NCBI GenBank assembly: GCA_949299395.1
Contig: CASGAB010000007.1
Span: 1 to 47,914, forward strand
DNA length: 47,914 nucleotides
From: an uncultured bacterium
GTDB taxonomy: Bacteria; Bacillota_I; Bacilli_A; RFN20; CAG-826
Reading direction: 5' to 3'
Part shown: one piece after another, positions 33,930 through 43,589 of the stretch
Layout: each line of letters opens with the position of its first letter
How positions within the stretch are numbered: position 1 is the first letter of the stretch
Made by a program: the position numbers and the translations under genes
The notes under the pieces: model-generated
Database searches by the model: none
Seen by the model: only the letters and a program-made list of their open reading frames with translations
What the model was told of the DNA's origin: nothing

Positions 33930-35414
33930 TTATTCCTCGGTTTTAACTACTTCTTCTTTGTTTTCAGTTTGATTTTTATACCACCAAATACCTTTTCTTT
34001 TAACGATATATTTATTTAAAATTGCTAAAACGATAATTAAAATTCCTCCACCAATCATTACATATGAAGTAATTTCACTAGCCCCATAATAATCAGCGTT
34101 AGTTCTCATAGGTTCTAAAATAGCACGAGTAATTCCATACCAAACTAAATATCCACCTAAAAGTGATCCATCTGGATGATATTTACGTAAAACTCTTCTA
34201 ACAGCATATTCTAAAATAAAATATCCGGCTAAATTAGTGAAGAATTCAACAGCAAATAATGGTAAATAGAATTGACCGCTTTCTTTATAGAAATTAACTG
34301 CATCTAAGCCGCTTAATCCATCACGAGGTATAGCAAATCCATGTTGATAATACATATTATTTTTTACCCATGTAGGTAAAAACTCCCAATAAGACATATC
34401 AACTAAACCACCATAAACTTCGTTATTAAAGAAGTTTCCAAGTCTTCCGGTTGCTTGAGCAAACAAAATACAAGGAACGATAATATCGACTGCAGTTAAA
34501 AGTGAAAAATGTTTATAATCAGGCTTTTTCATCGCATATTTAACGATTAAAACTTGGCTAACACCAGCTATAATTCCTAAAATTGCGCCGCCCATAATAC
34601 CTAAACCACCATCTCTAACATCAAAGATATTGACCCAGTTTTCACCAGTAAAAGCATTTGATCCACTACTAACACTTAAAACAACGAACCAAATTCTTGC
34701 ACCAATAAGTCCAGCCGGGAAACCAACTAAGAATGTATTAGTGATTAAGTCATGTTTTCCATATAGTTTATAGAGTTTATAATCACAAACATAAAGAACT
34801 AGACATGCTCCAAAAAGAATGAAAATAGCATAAAAATAAATTGCTAAACCATCGCCATAAAGCCCGGTTCCATGAGACCCATTTCCATGAACATAAATAT
34901 TTACGAATTTTAAACCTTTTGAACCAATATAAATTGCATTTGCTAATGGATATTCTAAATATTTTGCATTTCCTTCCCCATAAATAAAAAAGAAAACAAT
35001 AGTTAACGCGAGTGAAATTCCAACTGTTAAAGTAATTAATTTCTTAGGAAATTCAAATTTTTCGATATAAAGTTTAATAAATAGCGAATTTATAAAAGTC
35101 ATTAATGCTAACGCAAATAAAGGACCAAAAAGATAAACAAATAATTGGTCATACCAAAGGACCGATATTCCTGTTTCTTTTAAATAATCAACAGTATAAG
35201 GATCAATATAAAAAGCAACCGTAATTAAAATAATACCAACAGCAAAAGCACATGATGAAGGAATAACTTTAACAAGATTCTTTTTAATAATTGAAACAAA
35301 AGAATCATACTTTTCTTCATGCTTTTTAATTTGATATAAGAATACGATATTAGTGATAAATCCGCCTAAAATAAGGATTAACCCTAAATAATATAAGACT
35401 TCGTGAACTATCAT
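33930..35414 (-). CDS. lgt: prolipoprotein diacylglyceryl transferase with long N-terminal extension
   Basis: Lgt attaches diacylglycerol to the lipobox Cys of prolipoproteins at the membrane. I start it at the ATG at 35414, with AAAGG about 8 bases upstream; the longer reading needs TTG. The Lgt core shows RIWFVV, DGGLGIMGGAILG (~267-279), the signature GRLGNFFNNEVYGG (~322-335), YLPLFAVEFF and RAILEPMR (~428). At ~494 aa it is much longer than the usual 260-300. The additional ~190 N-terminal residues carry about four membrane helices of unknown role. In the HGG position of many Lgt proteins there is Met (IMGG); other lineages have Tyr here, so this need not mean inactivity. A substrate is the giant lipoprotein at 26103. 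Confidence 0.88.
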   Translation of the reverse strand: MIVHEVLYYLGLILILGGFITNIVFLYQIKKHEEKYDSFVSIIKKNLVKVIPSSCAFAVGIILITVAFYIDPYTVDYLKETGISVLWYDQLFVYLFGPLFALALMTFINSLFIKLYIEKFEFPKKLITLTVGISLALTIVFFFIYGEGNAKYLEYPLANAIYIGSKGLKFVNIYVHGNGSHGTGLYGDGLAIYFYAIFILFGACLVLYVCDYKLYKLYGKHDLITNTFLVGFPAGLIGARIWFVVLSVSSGSNAFTGENWVNIFDVRDGGLGIMGGAILGIIAGVSQVLIVKYAMKKPDYKHFSLLTAVDIIVPCILFAQATGRLGNFFNNEVYGGLVDMSYWEFLPTWVKNNMYYQHGFAIPRDGLSGLDAVNFYKESGQFYLPLFAVEFFTNLAGYFILEYAVRRVLRKYHPDGSLLGGYLVWYGITRAILEPMRTNADYYGASEITSYVMIGGGILIIVLAILNKYIVKRKGIWWYKNQTENKEEVVKTEE

Positions 35415-35452
35415 AATTTTTACCTTTAAATACAAGAATAATTATAAATTAA

Positions 35453-38293
35453 TTATTCTTCTTTGTCCCTTTCTAATATTGGTTTTAAATATTCACCAGT
35501 ATATGAAACTTTACTTTTAACAATTTCTTCTGGGGTTCCTTTTGCGATAATTTTTCCACCCTTATCGCCACCTTCTGGACCAATATCAATGATATAATCA
35601 GCCATTTTAATGACGTCGAGGTTATGTTCGATAACTAAAACAGTATCACCATTATCAACAATACCTTCTAAAACTTTTAAAAGTCTAGCAACGTCATCTG
35701 TATGTAAACCAGTTGTAGGTTCATCAAGAATATATAAAGTTTTTCCGGTAGGTTTTTTTTCTAAATAGTAAGCAAGTTTAACTCTTTGAGCTTCACCGCC
35801 AGATAGAGTAACAGCGTTTTGCCCAAGTTTAATATAACCTAAACCAACATCACATAAAGTTTTAAGTTTTAACGATAATTGTGAGTAATTTTTAAAGAAG
35901 TTATAAGCTTCTTCTGCTCTCATTTCTAAAACGTCATAAATGTTTTTACCTTTAAATAAGCAAGAAAGAGTTTCTGAGTTATATCTTTTTCCGCCACATT
36001 CATCACATTTAACATAAACATCAGGTAAGAAGTTCATTGGAATTCTTGTAACACCTGCGCCTTGACAGTGTTCACATCTTCCTCCAGGAAGATTGAATGA
36101 AAAACGCGATTTATTAAATCCTTTTGCTTTTGCTTCAACGGTTTGAGCAAAAATATCTCTAATATCATCAAAAGCTTTAATATAAGTTGCAGGGTTTGAT
36201 CTTGGTGTTTTACCAATAGGTTCTTGCGAAATATTAATGATTTTATCAATATTTTCGATACCTTTTAATTCTTTATAAGGACCTGGATAAGTTTCAACAT
36301 TAGAAATTTCTTTATAAATCGCTTTATATAAAGTTTCGTTAATTAAGGAAGATTTTCCACTTCCACTAACTCCAGTAACACAAACAAAACAACCTAAAGG
36401 AATCTTAACATCATCATTTTTTAAGTTGTTTAAAGTTGCACCCTTAAGTTCAACAAACTTTCCGTTTCCCTTTCTTCTTTTTTTAGGAACTAAAATCTTT
36501 TTTCTACCTGATAAATAGGCTCCAGTAATAGAATTTAGATTTTCTTCCACTTCTTTTAATGGCCCGCTACAAACAACTTCGCCACCATGAACACCTGCTC
36601 CTGGACCAATATCAACAATATAATCAGCAGCTTTTATCATTTCATCATCGTGTTCAACAACAATTAAGGTGTTTCCCAAATCTCTCATTTCTTTTAAAGA
36701 AGCAATGAGTCGAGCACTATCTCTTTGATGTAAACCAATTGATGGTTCATCTAAAACATATAAAACACCACTAAGTTTTGAACCGATTTGAGTAGCAAGT
36801 CTAATTCTTTGAGCTTCACCACCAGAAAGAGTCATCGCATAACGCGATAAAGTTAAATATTCTAAGCCAACATCGATTAAAAATTGAGATCTATTTAAGA
36901 TTTCATTAATAACTAAGTTAGCAATATTAAGTTCATATTCAGTTAATTTTTCTTTTAAAGAAAGTGTCCAATCATGAAGTTTATCTAAAGTTAAACAACA
37001 AACATCGTAAATATTTTTACCATCGATTAAAACACTTAAAACTTCTTTATTTAATCTAGCGCCATTACATTCACTACAAATTCTATCTTTTAAGAATCGA
37101 GCATAATATTGACGGTTAAATTCACTAGTTGTTTCATTATAAAGTCTTTCAATTCTTTCTTTAATTCCTTCGATGTGACCGTTTCTTTTCATAACGTTTC
37201 CACTAACTGAAGTTAAAGAATAAGAGATTGATTCTCTTGAACCATTTAAAATAATATCGATTTGATCAGCGTTATAATCTTTAAAAGGAATATCGGTTGG
37301 AATTTTATAGTGATTTAAAAGAGCTTTAAAACCTAACCAATCTAAATTGGTAGTATTAACGGTATTTTTATAATAAATTATTGCTCCTTCATCGATAGAT
37401 AAATTTTGATCTGGAACTAAAAGTTCTAAATCAACTTCTTGTTTTATTCCAAGTCCATTACAAGATGGACAACATCCTAATGGATTATTAAACGAAAATA
37501 ATCTTGGTTCAAGTTTAGGAATCGTAAATCCACAAATTGGACAAGCATTTTTTTCACTATATAACTTTTCTTTACCATTAATTTCGACAATTACAAATCC
37601 ATTACTCCAGTTTGTAGCTAGTTCAACATCATCAAAAAGACGGGAATCAATTCCTTCTTTTTTTACGATTCTATCAATAACAATATCAATATTGTGTTTA
37701 TTATTTTTTGGAAGTTCTCCTACCTCTTCTAATCTTTTAATTTCACCATCAACTCTTACTCTAGTAAAACCATTTTTAGCAATTTTTTCTAAAGTTTGTT
37801 TATGAGTTCCTTTTTCATTTTTAACAATTGGAGAATATAAAATAATCTTACTACCTTCTTCACTTTTTAAGATAATATCGACAATTTTTGTAATTGAAAA
37901 AGCAACAATTGGTTCATGATGATGAGGGCAATACGGCACTCCTACTCTAGAAAAAAGTAATCTTAAATAATCATAAATTTCAGTAATAGTTCCAACAGTT
38001 GATCGAGGATTATGAGATGTTGATTTTTGATCAATAGAAATTGAAGGAGATAGCCCTTCAATTGATTCAACATCAGGTTTTTCATAATTTCCTAAAAATT
38101 GACGAGCATAAGAAGAAAGCGATTCAACATATCTTCTTTGACCTTCAGCAAAAATCGTATCAAAAGCTAAAGTAGATTTGCCACTTCCACTAACTCCACT
38201 AAAAACAATTAACTTATTTTTAGGTAATACTAAATCTATATTTTTAAGGTTGTTTTCTTTTGCACCTTTTATCTTAATTTCATCATTATGCAT
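35453..38293 (-). CDS. uvrA: UvrABC excision repair ATPase subunit A
   Basis: UvrA finds bulky DNA lesions and loads UvrB. The 946-aa protein is full length. It has the first Walker A GVSGSGKSTLAFDT, the first zinc module with CPICGF and CCPSCNG (~253-280), signature LSGGEAQRIRLATQIGS, Walker B VLDEPSIGLHQRD, then GVSGSGKSSLINET. The second zinc finger is CEHCQGAG...CDECGGKRY (~741-766), followed by TLSGGEAQRVKLAYYL and ILDEPTTGLH. It is the first gene of the lgt-whiA-sdaA operon, with a 38-base gap to lgt. uvrB is not adjacent in this window. Confidence 0.97.
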   Translation of the reverse strand: MHNDEIKIKGAKENNLKNIDLVLPKNKLIVFSGVSGSGKSTLAFDTIFAEGQRRYVESLSSYARQFLGNYEKPDVESIEGLSPSISIDQKSTSHNPRSTVGTITEIYDYLRLLFSRVGVPYCPHHHEPIVAFSITKIVDIILKSEEGSKIILYSPIVKNEKGTHKQTLEKIAKNGFTRVRVDGEIKRLEEVGELPKNNKHNIDIVIDRIVKKEGIDSRLFDDVELATNWSNGFVIVEINGKEKLYSEKNACPICGFTIPKLEPRLFSFNNPLGCCPSCNGLGIKQEVDLELLVPDQNLSIDEGAIIYYKNTVNTTNLDWLGFKALLNHYKIPTDIPFKDYNADQIDIILNGSRESISYSLTSVSGNVMKRNGHIEGIKERIERLYNETTSEFNRQYYARFLKDRICSECNGARLNKEVLSVLIDGKNIYDVCCLTLDKLHDWTLSLKEKLTEYELNIANLVINEILNRSQFLIDVGLEYLTLSRYAMTLSGGEAQRIRLATQIGSKLSGVLYVLDEPSIGLHQRDSARLIASLKEMRDLGNTLIVVEHDDEMIKAADYIVDIGPGAGVHGGEVVCSGPLKEVEENLNSITGAYLSGRKKILVPKKRRKGNGKFVELKGATLNNLKNDDVKIPLGCFVCVTGVSGSGKSSLINETLYKAIYKEISNVETYPGPYKELKGIENIDKIINISQEPIGKTPRSNPATYIKAFDDIRDIFAQTVEAKAKGFNKSRFSFNLPGGRCEHCQGAGVTRIPMNFLPDVYVKCDECGGKRYNSETLSCLFKGKNIYDVLEMRAEEAYNFFKNYSQLSLKLKTLCDVGLGYIKLGQNAVTLSGGEAQRVKLAYYLEKKPTGKTLYILDEPTTGLHTDDVARLLKVLEGIVDNGDTVLVIEHNLDVIKMADYIIDIGPEGGDKGGKIIAKGTPEEIVKSKVSYTGEYLKPILERDKEE

Positions 38294-38347
38294 ATAAAAA
38301 ATTATTATACATATTTTTATTATTTTATCTATATAATAGATAAAAAA

Positions 38348-38390
38348 GATAAAAAGAAAAGGAACGAATCCATATATATGATTCGTTCCT
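38348..38390 (-). terminator. terminator after the iron alcohol dehydrogenase gene
   Basis: On the minus strand AGGAACGAATC and GATTCGTTCCT form an 11-bp stem around a 9-base loop, followed by TTTTCTTTTT. It lies 28 bases after the stop at 38418 and upstream of uvrA. Confidence 0.9.
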
Positions 38391-38417
38391 TATTTAATTT
38401 ATCTTTATAAAACTTAA

Positions 38418-39602
38418 TTAGAATTTATAAGGTGTGTTGTAGTAACAGCACTTATAGAGTTCTTCCATTGTTTTATCATCAATTGGATTTGGGTTAGTTG
38501 ATGTACAAGCATCATTAACTGCTTCATGAGAAATGAATGGTAATTTTTCTAAGAATTCATCTTCTTTAACACCAAATTCTTGAATTGAATGTGGAATACC
38601 TAATAAAGTGTTTAATTCATGGATTCTATTGATTAAACCTTGAGTTTGTTCTCTAGCATCATGACCTTGAATACCTAAAGCTGTAGCGATTTGAGCATAT
38701 CTTTCTAATGCAACTTTGTTGTTTGCATTATATTCGATAACGTGTGGTAAATACATAGCATTAGCACAGCCGTGTGGAATATGACCTGTTGAGAATGCAG
38801 CACCACTCTTATGAGCCATTGAGTGGACGATACCAAGTAAAGCATTTGAGAATGCCATACCTGCTAAACATTGAGCATAGTGCATTTCTTCTCTACCTTT
38901 ACCTTCTGGATTGTTATATGAATCAACAAGGTAAGTATTGACCATTTGAATAGCTTTTAATGATAAGCATTCTGTAAATGGTGTAGCGATTGTACCAACA
39001 TATGATTCAACTGCGTGAGTTAAAGCATCCATACCTGTATAAGCGACTTGGATTTTTGGTAAGCCTCTAACGATATCTGGATCAACGATAGCGACATCTG
39101 GAGTAATTTCGAAGTCTGCTAAAGGATATTTGATACCTTTTGCATAGTCAGTAATAACTGAGAATGCTGTAACTTCTGTTGCTGTACCACTTGTTGAAGG
39201 AATAGCACAGAATCTTGCTTTTGTTCTTAAGTGTGGGAAGTTAAATGGTGTGCATAATGCTTCGAAAGTTGTGTCTGGATATTCATAGAATGCCCACATA
39301 GCTTTAGCAGCATCAATTGGAGAACCTCCACCGATTGAGACGATCCAATCTGGTTGGAATTTTCTCATTGCTTCAGCACCTTTCATAACTGTTTCAATGG
39401 ATGGATCTGGTTCGACACCTTCGAATAATTCGACTTCCATTCCTGCTTCTTTTAAATAATTAACAGTTTTGTCTAAGAAACCACTAGCTCTCATTGAGTG
39501 ACCGCCAGTGACGACGATAGCTCTTGTACCTTTTAAGTTCTTTAATTCTGCTAAAGAACCGCTACCGTAATAAATGTCTCTTGGTAATGTAAATCTTGAC
39601 AT
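38418..39602 (-). CDS. iron-containing (group III) alcohol dehydrogenase
   Basis: An NAD(P)-dependent reductase/oxidase of small alcohols and aldehydes. The 394-aa protein has the nucleotide-binding GGGSPIDAAK (91-100), IPSTSGTATEVT, and the Fe-ligand set Asp192, His196 (MDALTHAVES), His260 (GIVHSMAHKSGA) and His277 (IPHGCANA). Codons are less AT-biased than neighbours, as for enolase, suggesting high expression, probably for fermentation. A strong AGGAGG lies 7 bases before the ATG. It is monocistronic between two terminators. The exact substrate (ethanol, butanol, propanediol, lactaldehyde) cannot be read from sequence. Confidence 0.92.
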   Translation of the reverse strand: MSRFTLPRDIYYGSGSLAELKNLKGTRAIVVTGGHSMRASGFLDKTVNYLKEAGMEVELFEGVEPDPSIETVMKGAEAMRKFQPDWIVSIGGGSPIDAAKAMWAFYEYPDTTFEALCTPFNFPHLRTKARFCAIPSTSGTATEVTAFSVITDYAKGIKYPLADFEITPDVAIVDPDIVRGLPKIQVAYTGMDALTHAVESYVGTIATPFTECLSLKAIQMVNTYLVDSYNNPEGKGREEMHYAQCLAGMAFSNALLGIVHSMAHKSGAAFSTGHIPHGCANAMYLPHVIEYNANNKVALERYAQIATALGIQGHDAREQTQGLINRIHELNTLLGIPHSIQEFGVKEDEFLEKLPFISHEAVNDACTSTNPNPIDDKTMEELYKCCYYNTPYKF

Positions 39603-39686
39603 AATTTCCTCCTATTTTGTCTTAAAATACATACCTATTCTAGCACTATATTTTTTAGATTTTAAATACTTTTTAAAAAAAATAAA

Positions 39687-39732
39687 AAATGTGGTATTTA
39701 TCGAATTAATTCGGTTCTTTTTTACCACATTT
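39687..39732 (-). terminator. terminator after the macrodomain gene
   Basis: AAATGTGGTA and TACCACATTT form a 10-bp stem, with an inner CGAATTAATTCG palindrome in the loop. On the minus strand a long T-run follows (A-run before 39687). It lies 31 bases past the stop at 39764. Confidence 0.88.
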
Positions 39733-39763
39733 ATATGTATTTTTTACTTAAATAATCGTCAAT

Positions 39764-40675
39764 TTAGAAGAGTTTTTTCGATAATGTTTCAAGGTCATAG
39801 AAGAACAAGCAATCATTGATTTGATAAACATCGAAAACGCCTCTTTCAATGTAGAATTGAACTACTAATTCATACATTGAATTTCTTCCAAAAGTATAAC
39901 CTTGTTTAGCTAAGAAATTTGCCATTTCTTTAATATTTAATCTTAATGCAACACCTAAAGAAAGAAGCATATTTTTGGTTGGAATAAATGTTTCTTCATT
40001 AAATAATCTTTCTAAATATGTTGATCCAAAGTTTGCATTTAAAGTTAATTCATCATCACTAATATTTTTTTCTTTTTGAATCTTTTTAATTTCTTTAACA
40101 ACAACAACGTTAGTGTCTTTAACTTTTGAATCTAAGACTTTTGCGTCGAAATGAGTGTTAACATATTGTGATAAATTGTCTTTAAAATCATCATCAAAAA
40201 TATCGAATGCTTGTTTAAATAAAACAACATAGAAATCACTATCAATATGGGTTGAAAGATAATTTTTAATTTCATCTTTTTCAATATCGTAACATTCTCT
40301 TAATGGATAGTTAAAATCACTAGAAATAATTGGGAAAGCTGCAGTTTTAAATCCGTTTTCATCAATAATTTTAAAAATGCTCTTATATGCACTTCTTAAG
40401 TTCTTTTCTTCACCGTGTTTTCCGTTTATATAATTAGGACCAACAGCATGGATAATGGCTTTACAATTTTCAATATTAAAAGATGGGGTCATAACAGCAC
40501 GCCCAACATCGCAATGTCCGATTTGTCTACAAGCAGTTTGAAGTTCTAAATCGCCTGCTCTATGGAAAATAGCACGGCTTACGCCTTCAACCATTTTTAA
40601 ATTGACATTAGCGTTAGCAACGATAGTATCTACTTCCATGCTAACTAAATCACCACGAACTAAATAAAAAGCCAT
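39764..40675 (-). CDS. macrodomain protein with degenerate ADP-ribose loops plus C-terminal helical domain
   Basis: I start it at the ATG at 40675 (MAFYLVRGD), with GAGGAG 8 bases upstream; the longer reading has no such site. Residues 1-165 are a macrodomain (DTIVANANVNL, CKAIIHAVGPNY, AAFPIISS). The C-terminal part (about 205-303, from TYLERLFNEETFIPTKNML on) resembles the helical HTH-like domain that follows macrodomains in other Firmicutes. In related proteins the first loop reads GGGVCGAI and the second SSGxxGYP. Here they read VEGVSRAI (29-36) and SSDFNYP (118-124), so the phosphate-contacting glycines are mostly lost. ADP-ribose hydrolysis is therefore doubtful; ligand sensing is possible. 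Confidence 0.82.
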   Translation of the reverse strand: MAFYLVRGDLVSMEVDTIVANANVNLKMVEGVSRAIFHRAGDLELQTACRQIGHCDVGRAVMTPSFNIENCKAIIHAVGPNYINGKHGEEKNLRSAYKSIFKIIDENGFKTAAFPIISSDFNYPLRECYDIEKDEIKNYLSTHIDSDFYVVLFKQAFDIFDDDFKDNLSQYVNTHFDAKVLDSKVKDTNVVVVKEIKKIQKEKNISDDELTLNANFGSTYLERLFNEETFIPTKNMLLSLGVALRLNIKEMANFLAKQGYTFGRNSMYELVVQFYIERGVFDVYQINDCLFFYDLETLSKKLF

Positions 40676-40901
40676 ATTTTTCTCCTCAATAATTATAGTA
40701 TAATGACCCTCCGTTTTCAAAAATTATTGAGATAAATTAAAAGGCTTAAAAAAATAGCATAAATAAGCAACATACTGTCAACTAGAATTAAAAACGAGCA
40801 AAACAAAGTTCACTCTTTAACATCTAGTATTTAGTATTAGATTTTCAAAAATACACAACAATGATAATATTTTTAAAGTTTTGAGGGGTTTTTATTTACT
40901 T

Positions 40902-41777
40902 ATGAAAATTTGTGTTGTTACAGATAATACCTGCCCTTTTACAAAAGAAGAAATAAAAGAGATAGGTAATTTATATACAGTTAGAGTTCCAATTATTATT
41001 AATGGCGAAGTTTATTTCCAAAATGAAACCATTGATTCAGATACATATTTTAAGCGTTTAGCAAGTGATGATGATATTTCAACATCGCAACCTTCTCCAG
41101 GCGAAATCATGAGCGTTTGGGAAGATCTTTTGACAAAATATGATGCAGTTATTCATATTCCACTTTCATCAGGCTTATCAGAAGCTTGTAATAGTGCAAA
41201 AATGTTAGCTCAAGATGATAAATTTAAAGGTAAAGTCTTTGTTTGTGATAATCATAGAATTGAACCAACATTAAAAGCTAGCATTAGAGATGCTTTAAAT
41301 CTTATTAAAGAAGGGCATTCTCCTGAAGAAATTCAAAAAATTATCGAAGAAGAAGGTCCTAATCAATCAATATATATTATGGTTGATACTTTAAAATATC
41401 TTAAAAAAGGCGGAAGAGTTACTCCTGCTGCTGCACTTTTAGGTGGAGCACTTCACGTTAAACCTATTTTATCTATTTTCGGTGGTAAACTTGATGCTTA
41501 TCAAAAAGTCATCGGTTCCAAAAAGGCTAGAAAAGTTTTAATTGATGCAATTAAAAATGAATTAAATACAAGATATAAAGATTGCACTAATGACGATTTA
41601 TATTTTGCTGCTGCATGTACCGATAACATTGAGGAAGCAAAAGATTTTGTTAAAGAAGCAAGCGAAGCATTGGGAATTGATAATTTCGAACTCAATCCAC
41701 TTTCACTTGTTGTCTCAACTCACATTGGTCCTGGTGCACTTGCATTAGCAATTTCTAAAAAAGCTAATTCAAAGTAA
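40902..41777 (+). CDS. DegV family fatty-acid-binding protein (FakB-like)
   Basis: DegV proteins bind long-chain fatty acids and present them to the FakA kinase for phosphorylation and phospholipid synthesis. The 291-aa protein starts MKICVVTDNTCPFT (Thr/Asp-rich first loop) and has the TSQPSPGE block whose Ser/Thr contacts the carboxylate. It also has IPLSSGLSEA, DTLKYLKKGGR and a C-terminal THIGPGALAL. I use the ATG at 40902, preceded at 13 bases by GAGGGG; a TTG further up would add seven residues. It is divergent from the macrodomain gene and overlaps the convergent acetyltransferase gene by 14 bases. Confidence 0.92.
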   Translation: MKICVVTDNTCPFTKEEIKEIGNLYTVRVPIIINGEVYFQNETIDSDTYFKRLASDDDISTSQPSPGEIMSVWEDLLTKYDAVIHIPLSSGLSEACNSAKMLAQDDKFKGKVFVCDNHRIEPTLKASIRDALNLIKEGHSPEEIQKIIEEEGPNQSIYIMVDTLKYLKKGGRVTPAAALLGGALHVKPILSIFGGKLDAYQKVIGSKKARKVLIDAIKNELNTRYKDCTNDDLYFAAACTDNIEEAKDFVKEASEALGIDNFELNPLSLVVSTHIGPGALALAISKKANSK

Positions 41778-43191
41778 GTTCGAAATATTTAAAAGTTTCG
41801 TCTTCATCTAAGAATTCAAAATTTAAACGAGTGATCAAAGCATCACTCTTTTTATTTTCTTTAAAACATTTCATATTAACTTTTGAGAGTTTAACTTCTT
41901 CTTTTAACCACTTTAAAAGATAAGAAACTGCGCTAAATGCAATGTTTTTCCCTTCAAATTCTTCTTTTATTCTAATTCCAAGTTCTAAACTATTATCATT
42001 TTTATAGTTATAAATAATAATTTCTCCAGCAAACTTATCTTGATAAAAAATCATCCAAGAAATTCCTGTTTTTGCTTTAAAATCATTTAAAACCACATCA
42101 TAAAAATAATTTTCATCAGCAATTTGACCTGGTTTTAAATCTTTATTATAGTCATAACCCCGAAGCTTATTGCGCTTCTTGTCTGTTGATAATAAGAAAT
42201 AATCTCTTTTATCGATTTCTCTTATTTTTTTTAAAGAAATCTCATGATTTACGTTAAAATCGTTAATTTCTTCAACATAAGTTAAATTATTTAAAACTGT
42301 TAAGGCAATTTTATCAATCATCTCAATTGGATGATATTCTTCTTTTGAATAGCGAAGTCCTAAATCGCCACTATCATCTTCTCGATTAAAATATTTAACT
42401 CTATCTTTATTAAAAGTTGCGATTTGATTAACAAAATATGGATAGATTCCATCATAACTTTTATCACATTTTTCAATATGATCGAATAAACAATCATTAA
42501 CTATTTCAACAACACTTAAACCGATAATTTTATCTTCATCATAAAGAATATAAAGTTCAAAATTTAATTCTTTTAATTTATTTAAAATGTATTTTGCTTC
42601 ATCTTCTTCTTTTTCTCCAATCCTATTAAAAATCTTACTCTTTTTAAATTCATCGATAAAATCAATGCATTTAGAAATCTCATCTCGATCTTCTAAGCTC
42701 GATTTAATAAATCTTACATTTGGATAATTCTTGCTAAATCTATTTTTATGATGTCTTTTAGATTGATATTTTTTACCCTTAAACTCAACAAAATCATTAT
42801 TTAAATATAAATAATCACTCCACATCCTATCGTATGTAAAATAATAATTTTTATAATAATCTCTTAAAATTTCTAAATGTTCACTTGATAAACAAGCAAA
42901 CTCTAAAGGAAATTCTTTCTTTTTTAATATATATTCATTTAAAATCTTTAATCCTTTTAAATAATCATCTCCAAAAGGAAAATAATAAGAATAGTTATTA
43001 CTATTTTCATCAAACTTAGCCCTTAATATAAAATTATTATCATCAATAAAAGCTACTTGATACTTATAAAAATCATTCCACATTATTAAAATTCCTTTTG
43101 TGTAATCACACATAAAGGAATTTTCTTTATATAAATCCTTTTCTATTCTATTTAATAAATCTATATCTATATCTATAAACTCTAAGCTCAT
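41764..43191 (-). CDS. DUF2156 (phosphatidylglycerol lysyltransferase-like) - GNAT fusion
   Basis: The 475-aa protein has two acyltransferase-fold parts. Residues ~1-290 match DUF2156, the domain of phosphatidylglycerol lysyltransferase C-termini and related proteins: DYLYLNNDFVEFKGKKYQSK, RHHKNRFSK, and REDDSGDLGLRYSKEEYHP. Residues ~300-475 are a RimJ/RimL-like GNAT acetyltransferase (FAGEIIIYNY, LELGIRIKEEFEGKNIAFSA, with a degenerate acetyl-CoA loop). No MprF-type membrane domain is present, so a soluble aminoacyl- or acetyl-transfer role is more likely than lipid modification. Its 3' end overlaps degV by 14 bases. The exact acceptor is unknown. Confidence 0.78.
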   Translation of the reverse strand: MSLEFIDIDIDLLNRIEKDLYKENSFMCDYTKGILIMWNDFYKYQVAFIDDNNFILRAKFDENSNNYSYYFPFGDDYLKGLKILNEYILKKKEFPLEFACLSSEHLEILRDYYKNYYFTYDRMWSDYLYLNNDFVEFKGKKYQSKRHHKNRFSKNYPNVRFIKSSLEDRDEISKCIDFIDEFKKSKIFNRIGEKEEDEAKYILNKLKELNFELYILYDEDKIIGLSVVEIVNDCLFDHIEKCDKSYDGIYPYFVNQIATFNKDRVKYFNREDDSGDLGLRYSKEEYHPIEMIDKIALTVLNNLTYVEEINDFNVNHEISLKKIREIDKRDYFLLSTDKKRNKLRGYDYNKDLKPGQIADENYFYDVVLNDFKAKTGISWMIFYQDKFAGEIIIYNYKNDNSLELGIRIKEEFEGKNIAFSAVSYLLKWLKEEVKLSKVNMKCFKENKKSDALITRLNFEFLDEDETFKYFELTLN

Positions 43192-43259
43192 ATGCCTGTC
43201 CTATATTAAACCTAAATTAAATATCACTATCAAATAATTTAATATAAAATAATTAAGTT

Positions 43260-43589
43260 ATGGCAGATAGAGGAATGAAGAAATGGCTCCCTTTTTCATC
43301 TTTAATAGAACAAGGGAAATATTTATCTAAAATGATGTATGAAAAATATAAAATTGATAAACCAATCATTTTAGAAGATAAAGAAAAAGAGATTAATGAT
43401 ATTTTAAAAGAATATGATTTTACTAACCCCTTATCTTTAACCATTTATTTTGATGGTTATATCTATAAAATTATCGATAAAATCCATTTTATCGATAAAA
43501 ATAAAAAGTTAGTATACTTCACTAACTTTTATATTCCTATTTCTAATATTTTATCAATTGATGATATGATTTTTACATCAATAAACTAA
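43260..43589 (+). CDS. YolD-like family protein
   Basis: The 109-aa protein begins MADRGMKKWLPFSSLIEQG, the pattern of YolD-like proteins, whose members start with a DRG-x-K-W motif. The middle is charged and helical and the C-terminal half contains NPLSLTIYFDGYIYKI followed by IPISNILSIDD, as in that family. In Bacillus, YolD-type genes often accompany UvrX/DinP-type polymerases and are damage-inducible; no polymerase gene is adjacent here. It is divergent from the DUF2156-GNAT gene across a 68-base AT-rich gap and stops one base before its convergent neighbour. Confidence 0.7.
   Translation: MADRGMKKWLPFSSLIEQGKYLSKMMYEKYKIDKPIILEDKEKEINDILKEYDFTNPLSLTIYFDGYIYKIIDKIHFIDKNKKLVYFTNFYIPISNILSIDDMIFTSIN

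Noticed and set aside
43253-43444. Minus-strand frame opposite the YolD-like gene
   Set aside because: The plus-strand frame carries the DRGMKKW family signature; the other has none.
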